From the IMG/VR virus record IMGVR_UViG_3300034082_000892, positions 1 to 27,557 of that record: a stretch of DNA of 27,557 bases; one strand, 5' to 3'. The position numbers and the translations under genes are program-made. This document shows positions 1-4,849 of this stretch, piece after piece. The DNA comes from a virus. The notes under the pieces were generated by a model. That model worked only from the letters and a program-made list of their open reading frames with translations. It had not been told where the DNA came from and did not search any database. Numbering within the stretch: the stretch's first letter is position 1; each line of letters begins with the position of its first letter.

Positions 1-45
1 ACGCTGCCGATTTCAAGAAATAGTCGAAGCCCCCAAAAACGTCCT

Positions 46-338
46 TTACGAACCTTCGAAAAAAAATCACGGGGCCTCTAGCCAAACCTCCTTTACGAAC
101 CCAACAAAAAAATTCACTGGACTTTTTAGACATTACGATCCCAAACCTTATATCCCCATATACGGGGCACAGTATACTCTAGATACTAAGGTTTGTCAAG
201 TCTTTTATTACGATCCCCGACATTACGATCTCCAACTATCCTATCAGACATTACGATCCACGGTATATGAACCAGGGTATATTACGATCTGATACCAAAT
301 CCCCCTAGTATAACTACACACCAAATAAAAGATTACGA
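46..338 (+). repeat. TTACGA(TC) direct repeats, iteron-like
   Basis: The hexamer TTACGA occurs at 46, 93, 133, 208, 223, 251, 282 and 333, always on the plus strand. Five of the copies are ATTACGATC, and three carry a preceding GAC. The first two are the variant CCTTTACGAACC and are 47 bp apart. Two more copies lie outside the cluster at 548 and 1018. A given hexamer is expected about once in 4 kb per strand, so eight in under 300 bp is not chance. Spacing is irregular (15 to 75 bp), unlike helically phased plasmid iterons, so a repressor or initiator binding array are both possible. Confidence 0.75.
171..199 (-). promoter_or_regulatory. Leftward sigma70-type promoter
   Basis: On the minus strand TTGACA (199-194) is followed after exactly 17 nt by TATACT (176-171). 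The predicted start is near 164 and transcription would run out of the left edge of the window. A short inverted repeat, CCCC-ATATAC-GGGG (154-167), lies at the predicted start and could be an operator. Confidence 0.6.
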
Positions 339-438
339 TATCAAACCTTTTTCCCTGGTTTTTAGATATTATCAAACCTTTTTATTAATTTATTGGACAA
401 AATCCTACAAAATGTCTATGGTTTTATAGGGGCTTTTA

Positions 439-519
439 GGCTATAAAGGTTTGACAATATGAAGGTTTGGGAGTATAATTCGGCTATAAAGGTTTGAAGG
501 TTTGACATATGAAGGTTTG
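439..519 (+). repeat. AAGGTTTG repeats around the rightward promoter
   Basis: AAGGTTTG occurs at 446, 462, 489, 497 and 512, and the 15-mer beginning GGCTATAAAGG occurs twice, at 439 and 482 (43 bp apart). One copy overlaps the -35 hexamer of the promoter at 451-479 and one lies in its spacer, where a bound repressor would block RNA polymerase. The same octamer in either orientation occurs further left at 142, 188, 342 and 373. Which protein would bind is unknown. Confidence 0.6.
451..479 (+). promoter_or_regulatory. Consensus rightward promoter TTGACA-17-TATAAT
   Basis: Both hexamers match the sigma70 consensus perfectly (451-456 and 474-479) with the ideal 17-nt spacer. The predicted start is near 486. 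No good start codon follows closely, so the transcript would run about 150 nt through the DnaA boxes. It may be a leader, a regulatory RNA or a replication primer. Confidence 0.7.
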
Positions 520-639
520 TGTGGTAGGCCCTGCAACACGGTGGACATTACGAACGCCTTTGTCTAAATGGTCCATTCCCCACTATGCTCCACTTCACTC
601 CACCCAAACCATATATAAAAAATATCAGTAAGATTTATC

Positions 640-690
640 TGTGGATAACTATAGCAAATCTGTGGATAACTCATCTCATATTGTGGATAA
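640..690 (+). other. Three phased DnaA boxes (putative origin core)
   Basis: TGTGGATAA, the complement of the consensus DnaA box TTATCCACA, occurs perfectly at 640-648, 661-669 and 682-690, all in one orientation and exactly 21 bp apart, two helical turns. A degenerate copy, TGTGTACAA, follows at 694-702. The 30 bp to the left (609-638) are almost all A/T, which fits a DNA unwinding element. Host DnaA would be expected to bind as an array on one face of the helix. This may be a phage origin using host DnaA, or a DnaA-titrating site. Confidence 0.75.
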
Positions 691-719
691 ACCTGTGTAC
701 AACTCTATGGTCCATAGGG

Positions 720-725
720 TATAAT
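720..725 (+). promoter_or_regulatory. -10 hexamer placed for a leaderless mRNA
   Basis: TATAAT is followed by exactly 6 nt and then the ATG at 732, so the predicted transcription start coincides with the A of the start codon. There is no convincing -35 at the matching distance. Confidence 0.5.
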
Positions 726-731
726 TGCTAT

Positions 732-824
732 ATGAAACTATTCTTTATATTGCTCTTAGGTCTATTTGCATTCTTAAACCTTATGGCATATCTCCAGCAA
801 TTAAGATGGGCTAACTATGGTTAA
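732..824 (+). CDS. Small membrane protein, 30 aa
   Basis: This frame could open earlier, at 585, but that part translates the DnaA boxes. I place the start at 732 because a -10 hexamer lies 6 nt upstream, as at eight other genes in this window. The product begins MKLFF and is one hydrophobic helix followed by a short polar tail. It overlaps the next gene by 8 nt. Function is unknown. Confidence 0.45.
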   Translation: MKLFFILLLGLFAFLNLMAYLQQLRWANYG

Positions 825-945
825 TGTACTATGCTTTAACTGTGGGGGTATGTTTGAAGTATCCTATCAAACCTCAAAGCCTACATCTGCCTGTCCTAAA
901 TGTCAGGATAAGATGTTTGAGGAACAAACCTCATTTGAGGAATAA
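817..945 (+). CDS. Zinc-ribbon microprotein, 42 aa
   Basis: The product has two CxxC knuckles, CFNC near residue 6 and CPKC near residue 27, as in small phage zinc ribbons that fold around one metal ion. The ATG lies inside the end of the preceding gene, which suggests translational coupling. There is no DNA-binding tail or other domain, so the role (RNA polymerase binding, nucleic-acid binding or other) cannot be told. Confidence 0.6.
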   Translation: MVNVLCFNCGGMFEVSYQTSKPTSACPKCQDKMFEEQTSFEE

Positions 946-1052
946 ACCAGGGGATAAATAACTCTCTGGGGTTGTTCTGGCTATGGGGCATATGGGGCTT
1001 ATATCTTATACTAGGGATTACGATCACACTTTAAATCCCCCGATTTTTCTGG

Positions 1053-1058
1053 TATGCT
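1053..1058 (+). promoter_or_regulatory. -10 hexamer placed for a leaderless mRNA
   Basis: TATGCT, 6 nt, then the ATG at 1065. The corresponding -35 is poor (TTTAAA). A lone TTACGATC repeat at 1018 lies just upstream and could serve as an operator. Confidence 0.45.
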
Positions 1059-1064
1059 TGGTAT

Positions 1065-1274
1065 ATGAACGATGTAAACTTTGACAAACCACTATCTAAA
1101 TATATCTTTGAGTCTTGCATTGACTGTGGCAAGTTTATTAGAACAAATGACAAAACCAGGCTTATCCTATTTATGATGGATCATTATGGGGGAGATGGCA
1201 TTAAGGTTTGTAGTAAGAATTGGTACGGCTATGCTCTGTATACCCTGCTAAATTGGAAACATAGGAATATCTAA
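1065..1274 (+). CDS. Hypothetical protein with CIDC motif, 69 aa
   Basis: No family was recognised. A single CIDCG knuckle lies near residues 18-22, followed by a basic stretch and an aromatic C-terminus. A second cysteine at residue 49 could complete a metal site only with histidines. The start is supported by the -10 hexamer 6 nt upstream and by the lack of a ribosome binding site. Confidence 0.55.
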   Translation: MNDVNFDKPLSKYIFESCIDCGKFIRTNDKTRLILFMMDHYGGDGIKVCSKNWYGYALYTLLNWKHRNI

Positions 1275-1298
1275 GCATATTTGGGATAGAACCGCTAT

Positions 1299-1313
1299 AG
1301 CCCGTGTCGGGCT
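1299..1313 (+). terminator. Short GC hairpin, possible terminator
   Basis: AGCCCG-TGT-CGGGCT forms a 6-bp perfect stem with a 3-nt loop, 25 nt after the stop of the preceding gene and 40 nt before the next promoter. No T tract follows, so it would be an actinobacterial-style tail-less terminator or only a transcript end structure. Confidence 0.4.
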
Positions 1314-1353
1314 TGGGGAGGTTTGGAACCCTCTATTTTGCGCCGACTTTTAG

Positions 1354-1382
1354 TTGCACTTTTCGCCGAACTTTGGTACACT
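1354..1382 (+). promoter_or_regulatory. Promoter TTGCAC-17-TACACT for a leaderless mRNA
   Basis: TTGCAC (1354-1359) and TACACT (1377-1382) are 17 nt apart, and the ATG at 1389 follows 6 nt later. This fixes the start of the following gene at 1389 rather than the upstream in-frame TTG at 1323. Confidence 0.6.
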
Positions 1383-1388
1383 TTAGTT

Positions 1389-1505
1389 ATGAATCCAAAC
1401 GAATGCATTAAATGTGAGATGGCACATAAAGATCCATTATTTTGGGAGACTCATCAGACTATGACTGATGGTAGGATATGGTGTGCTTATGCTAGAAAAC
1501 CTTGA
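1389..1505 (+). CDS. CxxC microprotein, 38 aa
   Basis: It begins MNPNECIKCEM and has one CxxC near the start, a His-rich middle and a further Cys near residue 32, compatible with a one-zinc fold. It overlaps the next gene by 17 nt. Function is unknown. The start is taken from the well-formed upstream promoter. Confidence 0.5.
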   Translation: MNPNECIKCEMAHKDPLFWETHQTMTDGRIWCAYARKP

Positions 1506-1698
1506 AATCCCCGATCCTTTTCAAACCTTTGTAACTAAGAAATATGCTAATGCTAAAGGCTTGGTTTATGACTTCTTTGCTAAAGAGTGGTATCTTAAGA
1601 CTGCTTGTTGTGGGGAAGAATTGTATGCCCCGAACAAAAAAACTATGACAAAAATACGTTTATACCATACAAGAAATGAGTGCTTAAATGGATACTGA
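1489..1698 (+). CDS. Hypothetical protein, 69 aa
   Basis: I chose the ATG at 1489 over an earlier in-frame GTG/ATG-poor extension from 1468 because it lies inside the preceding gene's end, the usual coupling here. The product is mixed polar/aromatic with a CC pair near residue 40 and basic residues at the end. No family was recognised. Confidence 0.5.
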   Translation: MLENLEIPDPFQTFVTKKYANAKGLVYDFFAKEWYLKTACCGEELYAPNKKTMTKIRLYHTRNECLNGY

Positions 1699-1810
1699 AC
1701 AAACCTTTGACCAAGAGTTTACAGTTGAAGAGATTACGAAGGCTATTGTAGATCAGGCTAGGTCTGATGTTAAGGCTAAGTATGGAAACAAGAAACGGCA
1801 TAGACAATGA
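1688..1810 (+). CDS. Small charged protein, 40 aa
   Basis: The N-terminal half is acidic (MDTEQTFDQEF), then comes a predicted helix, then a very basic end (KYGNKKRHRQ). It overlaps the preceding gene by 11 nt and the next by ATGA, so it sits in a coupled string. No family was recognised. Confidence 0.5.
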   Translation: MDTEQTFDQEFTVEEITKAIVDQARSDVKAKYGNKKRHRQ

Positions 1811-1923
1811 CTGGCATTACCTGTGTAAACTGTTATGGTACTAATGCTACTCAGGTAGTAAAGAGTGGTGCCTACTGTGCAGAGTGCTATACTTATATGA
1901 TAAAGGAGGTTCAAAATGATTAA
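1807..1923 (+). CDS. Zinc-ribbon microprotein, 38 aa
   Basis: Two CxxC pairs, CVNC near residue 6 and CAEC near residue 24, are 14 residues apart, a compact zinc ribbon with almost nothing outside the fold. It starts at the ATGA overlap with the previous gene and carries, near its own end, the ribosome binding site of the next gene. Confidence 0.6.
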   Translation: MTGITCVNCYGTNATQVVKSGAYCAECYTYMIKEVQND

Positions 1924-2005
1924 TGTATTATTTCTTATTCCCGCATTTTTTATGGGATATGTCGCTTGCTATGTTGCAATGACTTATAAGGTTGACCAAG
2001 ATTAA
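1916..2005 (+). CDS. Single-pass membrane microprotein, 29 aa
   Basis: A strong AAAGGAGG (1902-1909) lies 6 nt before the ATG, inside the preceding gene. The product is one hydrophobic helix with a short charged tail (TYKVDQD). The strong ribosome binding site is the best evidence that so short a gene is translated. Function is unknown. Confidence 0.5.
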   Translation: MINVLFLIPAFFMGYVACYVAMTYKVDQD

Positions 2006-2018
2006 AGAGCCAAAGATT

Positions 2019-2132
2019 ATGAAGATGGACTGGAAGTCCCTTGGTTATGAAAGAGAGTATAAAGATGGAAAAGTCAGATGGGTTCCTAGGGAAGTCTACA
2101 AAGGAACACAAGACGAACAACCTACCTCTTAG
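2019..2132 (+). CDS. Small basic/aromatic protein, 37 aa
   Basis: It begins MKMDWKSLGYEREYKDG and looks like a genuine small phage protein, with alternating aromatic and charged residues. It stops at a TAG at 2130, but the +1 frame continues without interruption into a protein with a Cys/His pattern. See the next entry for the possible frameshift. Confidence 0.5.
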   Translation: MKMDWKSLGYEREYKDGKVRWVPREVYKGTQDEQPTS

Positions 2133-2337
2133 GTGGTTTGCTAATCTGTGCGAAAAGCCTGCTCATTACCATCTCAACAAGTTCTTACATTACAGCGATC
2201 ACGATGACTATGGTCTTGTATGTAGGTACCACGCACGTGTATCTTATTGGCTCTATAAGCCCTACTTAAGGTGGGGTACCGTGTATGAACTCAATACCCA
2301 TTTAACCGAGCAGGACCATATAGACTCAAAAGAATGA
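2047..2337 (+). CDS. Cys/His protein, overlapping in +1 frame
   Basis: From about 2131 on, the product carries a plausible metal-binding pattern: a CEK knuckle followed by HYH, then a VCRYH pair near the middle, similar in style to actinophage treble-clef microproteins. The only ATG before this part (2047) lies inside the 2019-2132 gene in another frame and has no ribosome binding site, so the true start is uncertain. Either the two genes overlap heavily, or a +1 frameshift at the TCT-TAG-G stop of the first gene fuses them into one protein of about 106 aa, or there is a sequence error. Confidence 0.4.
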   Translation: MKESIKMEKSDGFLGKSTKEHKTNNLPLRWFANLCEKPAHYHLNKFLHYSDHDDYGLVCRYHARVSYWLYKPYLRWGTVYELNTHLTEQDHIDSKE

Positions 2338-2373
2338 TATAATGATTTTATATTATCTTAGGAGCAATTAATG
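2327..2373 (+). repeat. Duplicated promoter/RBS cassette, copy 1
   Basis: These 47 bp match 23141-23095 on the minus strand with one mismatch and no gap up to and including the ATG. The cassette holds an extended -10 (TGA-TATAAT, 2335-2343), a TTAGGAG ribosome binding site and the start codon. Beyond the ATG the two genes diverge quickly. Confidence 0.85.
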
Positions 2374-3348
2374 GCTATATCAGTATTTCCAGCACCAACA
2401 GCAAGTAGCGGAGCCTCAGCCTTTTCCATCACCGCTGCAGCAGCAAATACGGTTTACCGAGATACTTTGGTTTTTTCCCCTGCAATTTATAGGGTTAGTT
2501 GCATTGCTGGAACCATATCAACTGTAGATTTTTTTAACGGAAATACTTTTATTGTCCGTGCTGTAACCGCAAGTGGAACTATAGATGTTTCTTTGGGTTC
2601 TGAGGCAGATAATGTGCGTTTTCATACCAACACAGGAACAAATGTTATTGTTACTATTACTAAATTGGCTGATATTTTGATTGATGATTTTCCAAGTAGA
2701 ACCTTAGATACTGTTACGTCCACAGGAACTTATACTGGAACTTCTGCATCAGGTTTTGGTTACGCCATAGTAATCGGCGGTGGTGGTAGTGGAGGAAGCA
2801 TAACAGGAGAGGGCGATGTTTCAGGCGGAGGCGCAGGAGGTATGGCTGCAAAAATTGTTGCATTAACTGGCAGTATGGCAGTAACCATTGGTGCGGGTGG
2901 GACCTCGGTAACGAATACTGTTGGATTAGCAGGTGGAAACTCTACTTTTGCAGGAATGACTGCAAACGGAGGTAGCGGTGGAGTAAGGTTTGCAGGTGAT
3001 AATCTTGGAACTGGAACAGCAGCAGGAGGCACGGCAACTGGAGGAATCTATAACATTACTGGAGGAAGAGGCGCAGGACGTAACGCAACTGCTGCTACAG
3101 CAAGTGATTTTTCTCCATTTCCATTTGTAAGTTTTGGTAATATAGGTGGCGGAAATGGTATATATAATAGTATTAACTTAAATGCTGGTAAAACTGGAAA
3201 TACATTAGGAGTTGGTGGTGGGGGAAACTGGGGAACAAATGGTTCCATTACTAACGCAACAGGTTACGGTGCTGGCGGTGGTGGAGCAGCCAATAATGGT
3301 GCTTCTGGAATTGGTGCACCTGGCGTTGTTTTCGTTCTAAAGTATTGA
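2371..3348 (+). CDS. Glycine-rich fibre/adhesin-like protein, 325 aa
   Basis: Residues 1-120 form a Thr/Ser/Val-rich beta-type domain beginning MAISVFP. Residues from about 135 on are a glycine-rich repeat region (GGGGSGG and similar) like the C-terminal part of phage tail-fibre and receptor-binding proteins. It is a paralogue of the 22168-23097 product, sharing the segments VTITKLA and YTGTSASGF, and shares the start MAIS(I/V)FP with the 21354-22139 product. The latter two are on the other strand 20 kb away. Its place alone among tiny zinc-ribbon genes suggests it was duplicated and moved with its promoter. A host-recognition role is inferred from composition. Confidence 0.7.
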   Translation: MAISVFPAPTASSGASAFSITAAAANTVYRDTLVFSPAIYRVSCIAGTISTVDFFNGNTFIVRAVTASGTIDVSLGSEADNVRFHTNTGTNVIVTITKLADILIDDFPSRTLDTVTSTGTYTGTSASGFGYAIVIGGGGSGGSITGEGDVSGGGAGGMAAKIVALTGSMAVTIGAGGTSVTNTVGLAGGNSTFAGMTANGGSGGVRFAGDNLGTGTAAGGTATGGIYNITGGRGAGRNATAATASDFSPFPFVSFGNIGGGNGIYNSINLNAGKTGNTLGVGGGGNWGTNGSITNATGYGAGGGGAANNGASGIGAPGVVFVLKY

Positions 3349-3359
3349 TTAATACAAAT

Positions 3360-3388
3360 TTGACTTACTAAACCTTATTTGCTATACT
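3360..3388 (+). promoter_or_regulatory. Promoter TTGACT-17-TATACT for a leaderless mRNA
   Basis: TTGACT (3360-3365) and TATACT (3383-3388) are 17 nt apart, and the ATG at 3395 lies 6 nt downstream. The near-consensus hexamers and ideal spacer make this one of the clearest leaderless promoters in the window. Confidence 0.7.
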
Positions 3389-3394
3389 TTGTAT

Positions 3395-3469
3395 ATGACA
3401 CTAAGTTCAACATTATTTAGTTTATTCTGTATGTCTTTGGGACTATGGATCTTATTGGGTAGGAGATAA
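3395..3469 (+). CDS. Membrane microprotein, 24 aa
   Basis: A single hydrophobic helix ends in GRR. It is called mainly because a strong promoter points its start at this ATG. It is followed after 2 nt by the next gene, whose ribosome binding site (AGGAGAT) lies in this gene's last codons, so it could also act as a short translated leader. Confidence 0.4.
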   Translation: MTLSSTLFSLFCMSLGLWILLGRR

Positions 3470-3471
3470 TC

Positions 3472-3588
3472 ATGGCTAGAATAATTATATGTTATATTTG
3501 TAAGAAGGAGATTGAATCTAGATCCCCCTTCGCCCACGAAACCTTAACAAACCATCTAAAGAAAGACCATAAAAAAGTAGATGCTTAA
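3472..3588 (+). CDS. C2H2-type zinc finger microprotein, 38 aa
   Basis: A CYIC pair near residue 7 is followed by His22, His28 and His33, matching the CxxC-x(n)-H-x(4)-H spacing of a classical zinc finger. The C-terminus is lysine-rich, consistent with nucleic-acid binding. AGGAGA lies 6 nt upstream. No closer family was recognised. Confidence 0.6.
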   Translation: MARIIICYICKKEIESRSPFAHETLTNHLKKDHKKVDA

Positions 3589-3697
3589 GTTCCTATTTGG
3601 TATGCTTGCTGGGTATTTTGTGGCAAACCTTGAAATTGCAAGGTATTTAGTTAGTAAAGGCTATAGGTCTGTTTATGACATTCCAGATAAAGATTGA
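3581..3697 (+). CDS. Membrane-associated small protein, 38 aa
   Basis: It begins MLKFLFGMLAGYFVANLEIARYL, which looks like an N-terminal membrane helix, and ends in a polar tail. Small actinophage membrane proteins of this shape are common but unnamed. It overlaps the preceding gene by 8 nt and the next by 23 nt. Confidence 0.45.
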   Translation: MLKFLFGMLAGYFVANLEIARYLVSKGYRSVYDIPDKD

Positions 3698-3875
3698 AGA
3701 GTTTGATTACAGTAGCATTAAAAAAAATGCATTCTATCTACCGCCAATTCCTTGGAAGTGGACATTAACTAAGTCAGGCAAAGTTCTTGGGTTTGGGTAT
3801 TGTCATACAGAAGAGGAAGCCAACGAGATGGCCAATCAATCTTTAAACTATTTTAAAAAGCCTCAGTACAAGTAG
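3675..3875 (+). CDS. Hypothetical protein, 66 aa
   Basis: It has a mixed beta/alpha composition with the stretch WKWTLTKSGKVLGFGYCHTEEEA, typical of small DUF-type phage proteins in which a short beta sheet precedes a helix. No family was recognised. Its last 23 nt overlap the 3' end of the minus-strand gene at 3853-4011. Confidence 0.5.
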   Translation: MTFQIKIEEFDYSSIKKNAFYLPPIPWKWTLTKSGKVLGFGYCHTEEEANEMANQSLNYFKKPQYK

Positions 3876-4011
3876 AACAATAAAATTCGGGTCTATCAAT
3901 AGCATCTGAATCACCAATAATAACATGACCAGATCTTGCCATCTCTAAAATATCAGGATTAAGAACTCCATAGGCTATGGGTGTTAGTCTTGAACCACAA
4001 GTATTACACAT
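3853..4011 (-). CDS. Minus-strand zinc-ribbon protein, 52 aa
   Basis: This gene lies against the direction of everything around it. The product has CNTC near the start and CSTC near the end, bracketing a segment with TPIAYG and an acidic loop. That layout matches a widespread small bacterial zinc-ribbon family whose members begin MCxxCGS and carry P(I/V)xYG. A -10 hexamer TATGAT (4023-4018) precedes its ATG by exactly 6 nt. It is convergent with the 3675-3875 gene and divergent from the gene at 4065. A one-frame match to a known pattern with both CxxC pairs makes chance unlikely. Confidence 0.65.
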   Translation of the reverse strand: MCNTCGSRLTPIAYGVLNPDILEMARSGHVIIGDSDAIDRPEFYCSTCTEAF

Positions 4012-4017
4012 ACTTTA

Positions 4018-4058
4018 ATCATACCACACTTGCACCTGAAGCCAAAGTTTGCTATACT
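4018..4058. promoter_or_regulatory. Overlapping divergent leaderless promoters
   Basis: On the plus strand TTGCAC (4030-4035), 17 nt, TATACT (4053-4058), 6 nt and ATG 4065. On the minus strand TATGAT (4023-4018), 6 nt and ATG 4011, with a weak -35 (TTTGGC, 4046-4041). The two promoters interleave, so polymerase at one should exclude the other. Confidence 0.6.
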
Positions 4059-4064
4059 GAGTAT

Positions 4065-4190
4065 ATGAAAAACACTTATAAATGTCCAGATTGCAAAACC
4101 TCTATAATTATTAATACCAAGGTTCACGAATTACCAGAATCAATTATATGTCCTTGCGAAACGGTAATGCCGCTAGAGTCTTCCAAGTAA
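4065..4190 (+). CDS. Zinc-ribbon microprotein, 41 aa
   Basis: CPDC near residue 8 and CPC near residue 30 form a compact ribbon. The frame is open back to 3981, but the promoter 6 nt before 4065 and the lack of a ribosome binding site upstream argue for this start. It is followed by the next gene after a single nucleotide. Confidence 0.6.
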   Translation: MKNTYKCPDCKTSIIINTKVHELPESIICPCETVMPLESSK

Positions 4191-4191
4191 T

Positions 4192-4404
4192 ATGTGGTCG
4201 TGGGTATTAGCCTTTATTGGCGTTTCTGGAATCTTCCTTGTTGGTCGCAAGACTATCTGGGGATGGTTAGTTCTGTGCTTAAATGAGATCCTATGGATTG
4301 TCTATGCCCTCACAACAAAACAATATGGCTTTATATTTGCAGCGGTAGCGTATGGAATAGTCTATATTAAATCATTTATGCACTGGAGAAAAGATGAGTC
4401 GTGA
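4192..4404 (+). CDS. Small multi-pass membrane protein, 70 aa
   Basis: Two or three hydrophobic helices (residues 3-17, 22-40 and 45-62) with Trp at the interfaces, ending in HWRKDES. Similar short proteins with the WxWLVxxxxExLWxxYALxTxQYGF pattern are common in actinophages, where some resemble half of a PnuC-type transporter. Function there is unproven. It overlaps the next gene by 11 nt. Confidence 0.6.
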   Translation: MWSWVLAFIGVSGIFLVGRKTIWGWLVLCLNEILWIVYALTTKQYGFIFAAVAYGIVYIKSFMHWRKDES

Positions 4405-4849
4405 TTACTTTAAAAAGTTATGGTCAACCATCTTATCAAACGGTGTTCGCCAAGACTCTGAGGGTAACTGGAATGTTATAAACTCTTCTACCAATAAGCG
4501 TAGAATGGAAGGTAAAGGCTCTAGTGTAGGTGGTGTATCTGGTCCTAATCAACATCAATGGATCCCCGCCAAAATTTATGTAACACCAGATGAACTAAAA
4601 GAGATTTGGGATAGACAACTTGGCAAATGCTACTGGTTTGGTGTAGACTTAGACTTAGAACTACTCTATAAGTCACACCCTGATTGGATGCCAAAGCACC
4701 CTATGTGTCCTAGCATAGATAAGATTGATGTTAATGGAGATTATACAAAAGAGAATATTGTTATCACAACTAGGTTTGCTAACTTTGGCAGAAATGTTTG
4801 TGACTTTGACAAGTTCCACGATATAGTGAGGGTTTTAAAAAATGCATAA
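4394..4849 (+). CDS. HNH-like endonuclease, 151 aa
   Basis: The core GKCYWFGVDL, then PSIDKIDVNGDYTKENIV, then TTRFANFGR follows the order of phage HNH-type nucleases in which the central Asp/Asn-rich segment after a beta hairpin binds the metal. The first His of the classical motif is replaced by Asp (SIDKID), as in several phage-homing variants. The N-terminal 50 residues are polar and may bind DNA. A role in genome processing or as a homing enzyme cannot be told apart; there is no intron nearby. Confidence 0.65.
   Translation: MSRDYFKKLWSTILSNGVRQDSEGNWNVINSSTNKRRMEGKGSSVGGVSGPNQHQWIPAKIYVTPDELKEIWDRQLGKCYWFGVDLDLELLYKSHPDWMPKHPMCPSIDKIDVNGDYTKENIVITTRFANFGRNVCDFDKFHDIVRVLKNA

Larger units (their letters stand above)
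1..731. other. Non-coding control / putative replication region
   Basis: No open frame here resembles a protein. A plus-strand frame beginning at 585 runs through the DnaA boxes and reads as a tryptophan/isoleucine repeat, so its first part is an artefact. A minus-strand frame from 133 to the left edge stays open for 44 codons but is built of the same TTACGA repeats, so I do not call it. The stretch holds two repeat families, an outward leftward promoter (171-199), a rightward consensus promoter (451-479), an AT-rich tract (609-638) and three DnaA boxes (640-690). Dense repeats plus DnaA boxes next to an AT-rich tract is the usual layout of an origin. The origin role is inferred. Confidence 0.6.

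Noticed and set aside
1-133. Minus-strand frame of 44 codons open to the left edge, starting with MSKKSSEFF
   Set aside because: It is composed of the TTACGA repeats and poly-A/T runs, and a frame of this length without a stop is quite possible by chance. A leftward promoter does precede it, so the view could change with more sequence to the left.
439-519. CRISPR array at the AAGGTTTG repeats
   Set aside because: Units are 8-15 bp with irregular short gaps. There are no equal spacers, no repeat of CRISPR length, and no cas genes.
585-731. Plus-strand reading frame that extends the 732-824 gene upstream
   Set aside because: It is the translation of the DnaA boxes and the AT-rich tract (a repeated LWI pattern), with no ribosome binding site at its start, while a -10 hexamer points at the ATG at 732.
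2760-3248. Long proline-rich frames opposite the glycine-rich gene
   Set aside because: They are antisense shadows: GGN glycine codons read as proline codons on the other strand. The same holds at 21282-21599 and 22268-22477.
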